Assembly (NCBI RefSeq): GCF_017562075.2
Contig: NC_054085.1
Span: 22,602,972 to 22,666,971 of the forward strand
Reading direction: 5' to 3'
Source of the DNA: Anopheles merus
Taxonomy: Eukaryota > Arthropoda > Insecta > Diptera > Culicidae
DNA length: 64,000 nucleotides
Shown here: piece after piece, positions 25,001 to 40,000 of the stretch
How positions within the stretch are numbered: position 1 is the first letter of the stretch
Layout of the letters: each line of letters starts with the position of its first letter
The notes under the pieces: generated by a model
What the model saw: only the letters and a program-made list of their open reading frames with translations
The model's database searches: none
What the model was told of the DNA's origin: nothing
Made by a program: the position numbers and the translations under genes

Positions 25001-28000
25001 TAAAACCATAGCAACCGCATTGTCACCTACCTCCCTTCCGCTCTCGCTCCATCTGCCTCTCTTCAACAGAAACAACACTTTCTGGAAGCATTCACGTTCG
25101 TAGCTCACTTTGTCGCGCATCGTGTTACATTTCATGCGCATGTTCACACGTTCCAGTGGCGTTATTAGAGCTGACGATCAGCCGGCTCGGAATGCACAAC
25201 GTACCACACCACACAATGTGTACCACAGCAGCGCAAACGCATCCAAAGCGTCTGGGAATTGAAATATGGAATTCCATAATTGAAGAGTAAGCCATCATAA
25301 CCCGACACAGCAATCAGTCGGGGCGGCGGTTTCGGTTCCGGGTGGGACGTGTCTCTATTTTGGGTAGCAAAAAAAAAAAATGAAACGCAATCGGCAATGG
25401 CAAAAAATGTACATCCCGCCAAAGCGCCGGCCACTGGCGATTGATGATTGACTGTTTGCTCGATCGCTGCCGAGAGATAGCCCTGGAAAATGTGGTACTT
25501 CACGGTAGCGATTACGCTTCCGAGCGTCCAGCGCGCAGTGATGGCACCGGGTGGAAGCAAAGACAAGTTGCTGCGGAAGAGTGGGCAATTTACAGCGCAT
25601 AGCCGACAACCATTCCAGCGCATATTCGGTACGGGCGATGCGATACGCGATACAAAAGACTGCAATCGTGCACCGTAAGCGACGAACCCCGCGTGGGAGC
25701 TTCTACACAACAGACTGGCAGACATCGTTGAGGGATGAAAAGCGTAGAACGCGACAGAAGAAGAATAAAAAGATACACACAGAAACACTTACGAAACAGT
25801 TTGCATTTCATTCCTCGCAAGACAACACGCACATAAGTGGAGAACAAATGTTTTCCCGGTGTTTTTTTGTTTGCGCTCCGATTGATATAATGACGCGACA
25901 TGATTGTTGTTGATGCGAGGAAGTTGATAACGCGTCATACACACAGCGACCGTCTGCACACATTGTGCAGAAGCGTTCAAGGCTCGGATCACATTTAACA
26001 ACGGTGACGCCACCGAAAACTACCGACGACCACCCGGCCAGTGCTGGCCTTTTTTTTGCTTTCTTTTCTTTTCGCGTCTTGGCCCGAACATTCAAGCGCA
26101 CCGCGATCGATTCGCTGAACATTCGGATCGGATTCCGCCTGGCAGCAGCAGCAGCATCACTCGTGGAATGATGGAATTGTGGTGCGTTTTTGGGCCGAGC
26201 GAAACATTCCGTCCGTCCGTCCGGCGTACTACGATCGACTGACGTTGATTTCTGATGCGCGATAGCCCACCCCGCGTTTTGGAGCCCTTGCGGGAAGCTC
26301 GTCAAACTCTTGGAACGAGTTTTTGTGTGTGTTTGTTTGTTTGCTGCAATTTTCGGATGAAATCTAACAAATTAATGATGCCTCGTACCGATGTCTCCGT
26401 TCGCAAATCGAACCACTTTCCCGCGTGCAATCGACATCTAAGCTTTTTGCTCTCTGCTCTTCTAGCTGCTTGGTAGCACTGGTCAGACGGGGACCGGAGG
26501 GTTATGTCGTTTCTACCTGCGACAGATCTCCAGCGGAAAGAGACATCTGTTTGATGGGCAATCGCTTCGCCCGGACTGCTCGAACAATCAATGTCAAACG
26601 CACTGTGTACGTATGCGTCCCGTAAAAGGCATCTGCGCACTGGGCTGAAAGTACTGGGCAAGAGACGGAACGAGACGGTGGTTTCCTTCTGCCACCGTGT
26701 GTGATGCGTTTGGGGACTGCACTATTTGGTTGGTAATTAAACAGCTCCATAAAATTGTGCCCTTTTTCTTGTCATTTTGCTACATATTTAGACAGCAGGT
26801 TTGGCTCAAAACAAGGTGCAACGAAATGAATCGAGAAACATAAAACAACGATTCATTCGCTGTCAACAATCGGTATGAACAATCTTCTTCCGAGGCGATA
26901 GCAGCAGCAACCCGGCAAGCAAGTCACACGCTCACCCGATCGCTCCTTACGGCGATGCAAATGGCGCACTCTCACTCTACCACCAGTGCCAGTGCGCGCA
27001 CAGCGGCATTTATTATCATAAATTATTTGTTCACCTTTATCGCACGATAACGATCTTTATGATGTAATTTACGGCACAAATTAGTCACATTACCCGGGGT
27101 TGGGTGTGCAAGTGTAGCTGGTAGACCCCGTGCTGTAGGGGAGGCTGAACGCTTGCCGCGTTGTCACGCATCCATCCGCGCGCAGGAGTACGGTAAAAGG
27201 AAACCTAACCCAAAACCCGGAGCGCTTCGGATCGGGAAGGGGTGGTGGCATTGCGTTGTGTAGATTTTTGGTCGCCTCTGCCTTAAATAAACATGAGCAA
27301 AATCGAACGGAATGACGTGTGGACGTGTTAGCGCCTGGTTTGGGGGCACCAGCAGCAGAGAGAAGAAGAAGAAGAAGAAGCGAGAAAGCAAGAGAAAGAG
27401 AGAGAGAAAAATGAGATGATAATCGGACGATTTTGAAAGATTTCGCAGCCGGGGTTCGTCGCCTGTCCGGCGATCGAAGTCTTTCGTTTCAACGCTGCAC
27501 GATCGCGCTTGCGTTCGTATTTCTTTTCCCTTTGGCACCTTTGCTGGGCTGGGGGAGTAAGGGGACAGCAAAGCCTACCCCTTTCGAAAGGACGGACATA
27601 ATTTACATTTGCTGGCCCCGAAAAACATCGATCGTATCGATTAGCGCCTTATCAGCGATGCTACCACGTCGACAAACCAACCGGCCCCAACGTGTGACCA
27701 ATCGTGTCGCTGTGGCAGAGGCGAAAGATTGCCGCCCGATGAAAATTATGACTAATTACCGACACGGCAGGGCACCCAATCAGTGACACCGCGGGCGTCT
27801 AAATGACGGCAGCGCGGCACGATACCCCCGAAACGGTGCGCCCGGTCCCAAACCGGAGTCTGCAGTGGGGAGAGGAGAACACAAAATAATTTAATTTCTT
27901 TCGTTCCGTGTGTGATAAAATGCGCCCAAGAATGAAGTGATGATAAGTGTCACCAGCAGGATCGGGAGGGGTGTTTTTTATCTCTGATGAACAGCGAAGG

Positions 28001-31000
28001 AAACAAATGGAATGATTGTTATTGCCGTGGCCACAATCTTCCTGTTCAACTTTGGCTACTTTTCATCAACCGCGCGCAGTGTCGCGCGCATTGACGCTGG
28101 ACGGTGGATAGATCCATGGCCATTCGCTCGTTTCTCTCCCACACCGTTTCAAAATTAACCAATCATCACCTGCGGTGACAACCACCGCCACCATCGCCAC
28201 AAAGTGGGTGACAGAATTTGCCTAGCACCGGTTGTAAACAGTGAAAATTATGAGCCAACTTGCGGGTGAGCATTCGCGTTGGGATTGTAAAACCCGTCGG
28301 CGGCGGCGGTATTTCGATTCACATGTGTGCATGTTTTACCATTCCAATATTCGATTTCCCGCATGCCGTGGCAATGTTTTGCTAATCAGCGCTAATGTGC
28401 AGGGCAACGGAGTCTAGCTGGGAGGACTCGTATTTATGTTTGCATGTTGATAGAATTTCGTTTATGTTTTTTTTGTGCTGTGCTGCTATTCGGCGATCGC
28501 TTTGTACAAGCTTGTTGACAGTATTTATGTCATTTCATTGGTTTCTCCGTGGATGGGACAGAATGGGGAGTTGAATTTATGGCAGTTATGTGTGAAAAGG
28601 TACTGGTTTTGCATATTATTCGTGATGTTTTCAATGTTTTTACTTTGTGCGATAACAAAGAGCAACGAAAACCGGATCTCACAAAGCCAGAGAATGATAA
28701 AGCCTTTTGAAAATTGAGTGGCAAACTTTTTTCTTTTTTCAATCCGTTAACAAAATGGAAAAAGTATAAGAGAATTGTTAAATATAGATATCGCTCTTAA
28801 TGTCTTGATTTAATGAACAATCTATTGGCAAGAACAAATTATTGAAATATGAAACTACCTACTAGACATTAAAAAAAGGTTCGAAATTCAAATAAATTAC
28901 CCAAAACGGTTAAAATAGATAACATTGTAAAGTATATGAAGCATTTAGTAATTACCATCAACCTTTTCATGTATACGTAAATGTATAACAATGTTTCTAT
29001 TGTCCCTCTTTGTATCCTTTCAATTGATACTTAATTGTTTCTAACAAACGAACGCTCTTCTCACATAAGTGAGCAATTATTTCCCCGTTTTCTGGAGCAT
29101 TGTATCGCTCCTCCATCGTCCCTGCCCTGTTCTGCTGCAACAAAACTGCAACATTTAGCCCTCGAAAAAATAAAATAAAATAACAATCTCACTCACTCCC
29201 CACACAGCAACCGCAACTATGCCCGGGCGACCAGTGCGAATGTGCGTGTACAACTCCCCAGAGGCTCATTCCCTTGCAAGATGCCTCTCGGTCACATTCG
29301 AACCGATCACCACTGTTCGACCCGTGCGTCCCAGCCCGTACTTCGCACTTTAGCTGAAGGCTTCTCATCCCTGCTCATGAGCAACGATTTTTGTTGCGTG
29401 CGCAACATAAATTATTCTCGCTCGCTCGTTGCCCACCCATACCCGTCGGCAGCGGGAAGAATATTTCGCCAAATAGTGTAAATGGACCAGCCTCACTCAA
29501 CCTCCCGTCCGATGCTCGCCGGATGCCATTCCGATCAGCGAAGGTGGGAGTGTTTGGTCTGTGGCCGTAGCTGCACGGCCCCGGCACGTTTGGGGGGGAA
29601 AACAGCGCGCAGAACGGAAGGCGTGGAAGGCGATGCTTTGGGGTCCGGTTTTTCGAGGCCACCGGTTCTCCGGTTTCGGTTCGCAGCAACAAAATTCCTG
29701 GAACTCTCCATACTGGGGCTCCAGACTGCGCCCCGGCCGATGGGGAAGTGCGCTACAGCGCTGTCCGCATGGGTCCGGGCCAGTCCGGTCTCTGCTCGGT
29801 ATTGCTTTCCTCGCTCTCGTCGAACGTCCCTGGGGATGCATATTATTATTGCTGACGGCAGACAGCCGAGAACGAGAGCGCCAGCCGAGCGGGGCTGAGC
29901 TAATTCTTACCTCAAGGAGCAGCTCGAGTTGCGCACCGGCCGCGCTTAATATGAAGTTAATCATTGTCCACGGCAAACTGTAGGCGCGCTTTCAACTGCT
30001 CCCCCACCGGCACCCCCCCGTCCGCTTATCTGACGCACGCGAAGGTTGCACCCACCGCACACCGTAAGGGCTGTATTAGACTCCTCTCCTTGGCCAACTC
30101 AAACCTGCACCATGGCCCGTACACTCATTCAATCGCTCCAAAACGCTTGCAATTCATCAGCAACAATCCAGCATCACATCATTAACCGTGATGCAATGCA
30201 GGGCCCTGTACCTCCCCTCTCCCCCTTTTCCAGCTGTATCGTAAATGCATTAAAAATGTAGTTTTGCGACAACTCAAACCCTTTTTATTACCCCTGCTTC
30301 GCTCCGACGCAAACCAAATGCTTTGCCGGATGCACATTTGTGCATTTTCTTCGTCGCCTGCTTCTTTCCAGCGTGTGTGTGTGCGCGCAGTTGTTATTTT
30401 ATTCGTCCTTTCTCTTTCACACAGCACTCCTCTGGCCACCCTCATCGAGCTTCTCCATCTGTTGTCCTCTTTCTTTGCGTGCTTTCAGTAAGAAATATAA
30501 AAAAGCACACACATTTATGGAATATGTGGGCACAAATTATGCACCTCACCCGAGACAGAGAGAGAAAAAGAGAGTGAGCCCATGCACCCACCAAAATGCC
30601 CTTCGAAACCATCCCTACCACCTTCTCCTCGTACTCCCTCGCAGTACGGGATCGTGATCGTAGCGCTCGAGCGCAGTCATCATAATTATTATAAATAAAT
30701 TAAAATGCGATTAACCTAACGTTTGCGCACGGTAATTCGCAAACGATCGCCGGTGCATTCGAATGCACCCATGCACATACTCCCCTCCTCCCACTGGACC
30801 GATCGAGCTGGTCGAGCTGGTGCGCCTTGCAGGGCTGGGGGGGTGGCTGGGAAATGGGATCAATCACAACGCAACAACTGAACGAAGCGTCATGCAGCTC
30901 GATCATGTTTGCATCGGATGGTTCGGAAAGACGTCAAAACAGGCTTTAGTTGTGTAGTTGTGCAAGCGTTATACAGTTGATTTTATACACCAGAAATACA

Positions 31001-34000
31001 GTTTTAAAGCAAGATTTTTGAAAAAAAATATTAAAGCTATATTCTGGTTAAAAATTAGTCAAATATTCAATTTTAATAAAATCAAACAATATAAATAATT
31101 ATTAGCACAAAATAGAAACAAAATGCTATTTTTAATTTTCATTGGACCATCAAATAATCATAATTCTTCCTTTACAGGGAATTCTAGGGGTTCTTATAGT
31201 AGTAGGACACTTACTTGACTCTTTCTTATGGGAATTGGACTCTATGGCCTTTTTTGGACAGACTCTTTGGAAATTCCTCTTGGATTTATCCAACAAGTGT
31301 GCTATGGAGTCCAATTCCCATTACAATAAGTTCATTTCACGAAAGAGTCTATAAAATGTCCCACAGATATGAGAACTCTTGAAAACCCTGTATAGTGACT
31401 ATTGCATGCTGTAAAGGGAGATTATCTAACAAGGTTTACTTGATTTAGAGGCTAATGGGTCTAATGGCTTACGATCAGGGCAAGTCTGTCGATTTAAACA
31501 TTTTATATTTGAACCAAAACAAACATTCATTACCTTACTAGAGACTAAAACACGAACTGTGCTCGATCTTAAATCAGTATTATCGCATAATATTTGCTGC
31601 ACACTGTGTTGGCCAAACCTGTCCCAAATTAAATACCCATTTCCGTCCCATTGTACAAAGTCCCGTCACAATCATTTAGCACACACGGGTGCACCCGCAC
31701 TGCCGAAAGCGTTCGCTAAATGAGTTTAAGCTTTAAATTAAACTAGCTATGTGCATTCGGTGTTCGTTGTAATCCTATTTGATGTTCAAGGAAAAGCGGC
31801 TTCCCCTTGTGCAGGTGCAGGTGTTGCAAGACGGACGTGCGACCGGGCTGCTTCTTAGAGTTTAGAGGCGACCGAAAGGGAAACCTTCAGGCCCGCAACG
31901 GTAAGTCTTTTAAGGGGTAAGTTCCGAGAATGCGGTACAAGCGAACGCGGAGCACAACGGAGCAGCCCATTAGGTAAAGCAGCCTTTAGCAGAAAATCTA
32001 GTTAGTTATTGGTTAGCTCTGTCGTTCGACGAATCGGCTAGCGCGTGTACGGAGTACGGAGAATGGATGAAAAGCAAAAAAAAAAACACGATACGATGTG
32101 CGCAAAGGTGTGTGTGTAGCATTGAGCTTAAATTAATAAATAAAAAACAAAACTCATTGGAAAATCCCAAACACGAGCTCCCAAAAAAGCAATAAGAGCG
32201 ACTAAGAGGTTTTGATCGACTATCTAGCAGCGCCGTTTTTTGTTCGTGCATTAAAAGAAAGGGCAACAATACAACAAGCAGCTACACGTGTTCCCAGCTA
32301 GCCAACGCTTGCATATCGCACGGTAATTTCGCTCCCACAAGGACGGCTCTGCCTTTTAACCGTACCGAAAAGGTCGATTAAAGCCAATTATGGGATTAAA
32401 GATTAACCCATCACGTGCATCATCAATCATGGTGCTGGGCATGGGGCAACGCTGGTGTTTATGTGCAAACGATGATGCCTGCCAAAAACCGATCCAATCC
32501 AGCTGCATTATCAACGGTAGACACGCACACACCCGGGGGTTGGAAAGCGTTACCAAACGCGCTGTATTCTTCGTTGGCCGGGAAAACCCAACAGTGCAAT
32601 GCGTAAAGCCGTTCCCCCACCGACCGGTAGGAAAACGCAGATAGAAAGGATTGGTTTTTCCGTTCGTCTTCTCTCTACCACACATAAACACTCTTTCTCT
32701 CTCTCTCTCTGTCTTCGAGCTTCTTCGTTTGACGGTACCAGCCATCGGTACTGCCGTCGAACGCGAGGTGTGAAAATCATTTAATCGATAAAGCTTACGG
32801 GGAGTGTGCTTTTACGTTTACCGGGCCAGGGCAAGGGAACACTGGAAGACAACGGTCTGGTTTTCACCGAAGCAGCCAAGCAGGCAAAGTAATACAGCAC
32901 GTAATAAACATATCGATCATCGGTAATCGGAAACTTTGCTTGAACCCCGCTACTTCCCTTCCTCCTCGCGCACTTTTTCTCCCTCCCATGTTCGGCCTCA
33001 TGTAAATAAGTTATCAATCACGGAGGGAAGGGTCGAGGTTTTTTTCCCCCTTTTACGTTGATCTGGAATAAAATTGCCCAAAAACGGCCCAAAGTGAATG
33101 CTTAATTTAAACTCCTATCACACACTCACTTGCTCTGCCACTCTGCACTGACTGTTTCACCGTACATACATACGCTTTTGCGTTCCCGTGTGGCCTTTTG
33201 CGTGGCTAACCATCACTTCACACTTCAGGGAACACCTTGGACAGCCGTATTGGGTTGCACCGAAATCTGCGTCCCCAGGATGGGGAGTGCGGTGGCTAAT
33301 GTGGGTGTGCGACAGTGTGTTTGCAGTTCTTTTTTATTTATCTCTCTCTCGTTCTCTCCTGTCTTGAAACATACCAACCACGGAAAGGGCTGGGATTTTG
33401 CATGCGTTATGGACACTACAAGCCTGCAACAGAAAAAAGGGGTGAACAGTTGTAAGGATGTTTCTCGGAAAACTGTGGCTCGACACCTGACCGGCTGACC
33501 GTTCGATACTCACCTTTGGGCTTGTGTGTATATGTGTATATCGCAGTTTTAACGCTATGCAAAAGTAGCGTTTGACCTAGAAACGAAATGAATGAATGAC
33601 ACTTTCAACATTGTAACAGGGAGCAGAAGTAGTCTGCACAAAATAAAAAAAAACTCGGTAATGGCGGAATGTTGAAGAGTAACTAAATATAATAAGACAA
33701 ACGGTTGCCATTAGTCATGAGTCATGGCCAAGGCCAATACCATTTATTCATCGTCGATGTTTGGATCGTTCTCATAATTTATTGGTATCGTCCGATTGGA
33801 TATCAATACAATTGAATAAAAAAATCAAGAAAACGTCCTAAAAATATTGGGAACACACCAAACAATATGGGAAACCCTGTAATGATAGTCTCCTGAGGTT
33901 ATAATCGATTGTAAATTAATTTTTTGTTTTTTTTAACGTTCTTCTCCCGGAATAAAAAAAAAACAAACAAACAAATCGTGTTAATTTTCAGGCTCGATTA

Positions 34001-37000
34001 TTTAATCGAATAGTCTATTTATTATTATAAAACTTTAGTTTGTGTAAAGTATTTCTATCTGCACTTCGACATTTGATTGTCAGGTTTATTATTAGAACCA
34101 TACAGAGTTTTCATTCATGTTTGGTAGTTTCTCGAGGATTTTTTGGATATTTTTCGATTTCTTTGTTCGTCCTACAATTTATTTAACAATTCGTTGAAAA
34201 TTTTGAAACATTTCGTTAAGAAATGCTGGCGCGACGTCGACAAATGATTTAATAATAAGTGGGAGACGGTCAAGAAATCGTGGGACGATTCAAACACATT
34301 GCGAGAAATCACCAAAAACTCCCGCACACCCATGATATTTATAAGCTAAATTATCCTTTATTAAATTCATTTTAAATTAAGCGATTGAAATAACATAAAA
34401 CCTAAAAATCAAATGCTTCTTATTATGAGATACGTTTTGTTCCAATTAGATTAAATGTTTAGTCATCAAGTCTTTTTTGCATTTTCAATTTCATTATTTG
34501 CAGTGAGCATAGCACTGGGAAAATACACAAACAATTATTCAATATTTAATGTCCAACCATAGCATGATTATTGTATTATCATATATTTATTATACACAGG
34601 CTTTAAGGCTTCAAGTTCCTCACCATCTCTCCTCTAATTATAGAAGCGCACAGCCCATCATTCCGCACAATGATTGATACGGAACGGAACGGCCGATACC
34701 CTACTAACAAGCCTTCCGGCCGTTTCGTCTCATTATTTCACAAACCCCCTGTCAATGCTTAATGATACGAAAGCATTAGAACTTCCTGTCTGTTTCGCAC
34801 ACCGTACCAGCCGGATGCAAATAACGGGCATCCAGCAGCAAGTGCAATGTGCATGTGCAAATATTTTATCCCCCCCCCTCGCCGTACGTACCGATGATCA
34901 ATTATGCTGCGAAGCGTTTACAGCGCAGTGCCAGCTAAAGCCAACCTTCACTTCACTCGCCTCTCTCGCCCTCCCTAAAGGGCGATCGTTCGAAGTGAAC
35001 TGTCTTGCAGCGCTCGTGCAAAAAGTGCATTATCTCGTTTGATCTTTGCCCGCCACCGGACCCGATCAGTCGCGATTGAATATGATTTACAATTCAAAAC
35101 GACGGCGCGGTGCGGCCTCGTTAGGTGCACGGCGCAGCGTTCCCGCGCTGCTGCTACCAAAGGTGCTTCCTGTTCGCCCAATTGCCCAAAACGGTTTCCG
35201 CAATTTCGTAATGAAGATGTCGGTCGGTCGACGTGACGCGGTGAGTGCGTTTTTCTACACGCAAAACTGAGCGGTGAATCGAGCCAGCGGCCGGAAGGTT
35301 GCTTGCCGATTGCCGAGCTCGGTATCGTTGACAGCGCGTCGCCACTGTTCCAATGCGCCGGGGACGGGGACACGGTGTACGTTCTAATAAATAATCGTCA
35401 TCAAAACGGCCTCGGGATTCACGGGTTGGAAGCAGAGGGAGAGAGAGAGAGAGAGACGACGCGTAATCCTGTGTCCCTTCATCCCACACGAGCTCGTAGT
35501 CTTCACCGATGGGCCCGCGGACAGCTTGGCCGGTGAGACCATGATTGTTCATTCAGTTGTCAATAAATTTAATAAAAATATTACACAAATATAAATATTA
35601 AAACAATTGTACTCGATCAACCGGCGTCCATGGAGGCATGGGAGAGGGCGACCGGCTCAATGGGATGGGAACGGTTTCCCGGCCGGGGAACCTTGCTGCT
35701 TTGCTGCTGCATCCGGTAGCATTTTGCGCTTATTTGCCGTCTGTGTTCGTTTCGCCTGGGAGATCGATTCCCGCTCCGATTATGTATTGCTCATTGATAG
35801 GATATAGTGTATTTTATTGCTCAGCGCCGCTTGCGATGCCGCCATCCCCGGCAACCATTCCTCGCGGGAACTCGCGCTGCAGCAGTAGACAAACATCCCG
35901 GCCGCCCTTCGCGCCCCCACCCAGCCAAGGAATAAAAAGGAAGCATAAATTCTGCACCGGTTCCGCTTTTTAAGGGAAGAAACGAGAATGCCCCACTGGC
36001 TGGTGTGTTCCCAGCCCCAGCGCAAAGGTTCATTCAAGCTTGCGTCGAAATGTCTCTGTTACTTGCGAGAACTGTGCCCGCGAACGCAAGAAAACCAGGA
36101 AGACCTAAAAACAGCCAGGTCTGTCCGCACCGAAGTTGGTTATAATAAATTTTTGACATTGCATATTGCGTTGCCAGTTGCCTTGTCCACTTCTTGCGGC
36201 TGCCAAAAGCGGCGCAGTGCCACGCCGACGGCAAGGACTCTGGACGGAGTTTATAAAATTCAAACGATGTCCGCCGACTGCGCTATCACAATCCAATACC
36301 AAGTTGTTCCACTCGGGGGTACAAATTCCGACGCGTTGCCAGAACATGACGTTAGCACACGGCACAAGCAAACAAAAAAGCAAAACTGCCCCAACTGCCA
36401 CAAGGATATACGATTCTATTGTTTTCAGCAGTGACTTCTGTTTGAATTCTTCCCCTGCGCACAGCCCTTCAGTGCCAATGCGTCTATGGTTGGGGTTTTT
36501 TTGTTGTTTGCGCCTCAGCGTAAACCCCGTTTACAAGCGGCGCCATACGGTAACACTTTGAAAGGTGTTCGATTTCGTGCCGACATTCATGTTTCCGTGC
36601 CGAACCGTGCTGCCGTTTGCCGCACGGGACGGGCTGGCACTGTGGATGGGGCGAAGCAGGGCCCGGGCGTTTGTAATTTGATGAAGAAAAATGCATTTTC
36701 TTGCGCTACCTGTGTTTCTGTTCGGTGCGAAGGTGCAAACGCGCAGGGCCGGTGATTTCTTTGCTCCCTTGCATGGTTTATGCTGTTTGGCCCCGTGGCA
36801 GTGCGAAACAGTTGACGTGGAGGAGGTAGGTAGGTTAAGTTATTGGTTGTTTGAACAAAGTGAACAAACATACAGAGAAAAAAAAAAACATACAAATGGG
36901 AACTTTATTCGATTCGCGTGTGTTTCTAGCCCTTTGCACGCGGAGACGTTGATTGATCGCGCTCATCAAATTCGACTTCATCACAGTGGACAACAGGATG

Positions 37001-40000
37001 TATTGATCTGTTTTGTAGAACAAATGGCATCGGGTTGACTTAAATTAAGGAAAAATTATCATTTTATTTGTATACAAAAACGAGATTCACAAGGCCGATT
37101 TATGTATTATTCAACGGCAGAACAATAAACGTCATAAATATCACAAGGCAATGTGTAACTACTTGATGGCTGTTTTGTCATAATGAGAATTTTACAATTT
37201 TTGTTTTGCTTTCCAGCTTTAAATTGAATATGTTTGCTGTATTTAGTACTAGAGTAGTGTAAAAATATAATGTTTGCACATCAAATGATAAGCAAATTAA
37301 GTCTCCAATTGATAAACATGAGTGTTAATAAACCTAAGCTAATTTTAAGAATTGTGTCAGTCCTAAGTAGTTTCAATGTAATTTCGAATTTCGATCTTTC
37401 TATGAAAGATTCTGCTTTCAAATGATCGAATGATGTTCCATGGAGAATGATGAGCTATAGCTTCAGTTATACGATTATCATCTGAAGAGCATCATGGAAA
37501 TTGTAAATCGCAACATAAACCCCCGAAATCACAACCGCCCTAAAATACCCTGGAACGCACATTTTGATTTATTACTGTTTTCACTAATAGTTTTCTCCCA
37601 CACTCGTATATTTACAGTCGGCCTCTCACCTAACCTGCCCTCGCCCGGCTCGGTACAGCCGACGACGAATCTGTTCGGTGCCGCGGCGGCTGCTGCCGCT
37701 GCCGGCGCGGCCGGTACCGCCAACGCACACGCCCTGGCCGGGCTGGTGTCGCAACACCGGCTGCTCGAGCTGTCCCGCTTCGGTCTGCGCGGCTATGATC
37801 TGGCGCAGCATATGCTCACCCAGCAGGGGGCCGTCTCGAAGCTGTTGGGTAAGTAGTAGTAGCAGTAGTGTCTTCATTCAAATCGCTCGCCCTACCCACG
37901 ATCGAGCACGATTCTGGTCCGGACAGCCGCGGACAAAATGGAAACGAAAGGAAAGCGAGAGAGATAAAAGCAAAAAAAAAAAAACAGAAATCCCCCAAGA
38001 TAAAGCCACACAATTGACACATTCAAGCCGACCGCCAGCATCTGGCCGGGGCGGTTACCGGGCTGTGAATGTCACGGAGCATCGTGTTTGTATGGGTTCA
38101 AAGAGAAGGGTCCGCCGGCTGCCACTTTTACAGGCAGTGCCGATAATAACACTTCATTATCGTCATATCGACTCCAATTTACTCGGAGGAAGGCCTCCCC
38201 CCCCCCCCAAAACGGAGGTCAGGGAAACGGAGGATGCAGTGGATAGCAATGCAGCAAACACCGAAATTATAATGTTTAAACTGAACGCTCCATTTCAAAT
38301 GATGCCCTCCTCCAGTTTTTCCTACTTTTATTTTGTATTGCTCCCGAGCTTTCTTCGCATTGCTGCCGTGTGCCGAAAACAACATCAAACGGCGCATTAT
38401 TTTTTTTTTTCCTAGAGCTTTTTTTTCTCGATACACTCGAAACCAAATAATAAACATTATCCTATTGCCGTAGAGACACCCCCAAACCACCGAAACCAGC
38501 GCGACCAAACAGCCAAACCCCTCATTACACTCGCTGGCAATGGTGCGGAGCGAGAGCACACGATTGTATCCTGGTCACGGCACCACACAAGCTACAGCGA
38601 AAGCACCCCTCGGAACGGAAACGAAACCGAATAGGTTGGAATATTCGGGAGCGCTCGGTAGCCTTTATGTCTCTGGTCTGGTTTTTTTCTCTCTATCTTT
38701 GAATGATGTTTTTTTATTGAGTTCACTATTTTGAAACTGTTGTATGAATGGGTTGCTCCCTTTTTTTACCAAGCTCAATCCAGCGCACTGTTGATGGCGG
38801 CATGCAATGGTTATTAATTTATGACTGTAACAATGCAATTTGCCAGACAGCTTGGGTCCACCGATTGGTTCTTAATATTTCGTTCACTTCAAGCGGGAAA
38901 TTTTGGAAATGCTCGCTGAAAGTTATTGCATCCCAGAAGCTACCTTCTACCCGGTTAGTTTCCGGCGAGAATACAATAAAACAGAAACTTTCCCCTTTCT
39001 CAATTTACATATTTTCGGCAATTTGGGAAGGTTTTTGAGCTCCTTCCGGAAGCTCACTGAGGGTTTCCTTCGAGCTTCGAGGGTTCACTAATTTTATTAG
39101 GTGCTTGAATTTATTGCTATACCCGAATTTCCTCGTGGTGAGTGCCGTATTTGAATAACAAATTTCAAACCCCAAGAAGTAACTTTCGTGTAAACACTCA
39201 TAAATTATGCCAACCCAATGTTTATGCTAATGCAGCGTGTGTGTGCGGTGTGAGTTTAATCCATGATGTTTGTAATTAAAACAGTTAATTATCTGTTATT
39301 AGAAGCGCTCAGCTGGAGCGCTTCAGACATCAATCAGGAAAACACATTTCAATTTCTTTGTTCTACAATAGCTTCCGAGGTTCATCCCAAGAGCAGAAAA
39401 GGTAAAATGTGCTACAAAAGTTATTATTTTTTGATAGAATGATCCCATCATTCGCTGGATGCATTTCCGTCCTTCAAACGCCACCATTAATTATCCGAAA
39501 CTCACACCTTTTTTTCGTACCGGAGGTGCATCCCCGAATACTTGGCGCTTTACACCGATACACCGGGCCGCTATCGGAACGGATCTTATCTACCTTTACA
39601 CGATCTTCAACGTGCGCCACGTTTGTTACAGAACTTGCTTGCTTCGATCGGAATATAAGAGGGGAGTGGTGTTACCATCATACTACTTTTCACCACAATT
39701 AACCACCCTTTGGCGTGAGTGTGTGTGTCTGCCCCGCGTGTTTGCTTTACCTTTCCTTCCCATCGGTGCGGGGTTGAATTTATGCAAAGGTAAATATTTA
39801 CGTACAACATTAATTTTTCTAAATTAACACACCACAGCGCAGGCGGCAAACATACGACTCCTGCCACGAGACTCGTACGATCGAAGGCCCCCTGCTCGGG
39901 GCAAACGAACGACTGCAACGGGCGGAGAAGCAACGAACCATTCGCCATTCTTCTTTCCCGTATGCTGCACCGTTGTTTGCCACTTCCGCTGTCAGAATCA

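Larger units (their letters stand above)
16047..37617 (+). other. eyg intron 1 (about 21.6 kb)
   Basis: Starts with GTAAGT and ends TTTACAG; phase 1. The parts outside the listed mobile elements and repeats (16.05-20.98, 21.5-24.2, 24.9-31.17 and 31.4-37.6 kb) hold no recognisable coding sequence. GC-rich blocks with long accidental frames are seen at about 22.1-23.7, 25.2-26.6, 29.2-30.2 and 34.9-36.3 kb. AT-rich blocks are at about 17.0-17.5, 20.4-21.9, 24.0-24.3, 28.7-29.0, 31.0-31.6, 33.6-34.6 and 37.0-37.5 kb. Enhancers are likely but not identified. Confidence 0.9.

Noticed and set aside
25165..25788. 207-codon frame on the - strand in intron 1
   Set aside because: No family resemblance and no clear splice or codon support. 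It lies in a GC-rich block where chance frames are common.
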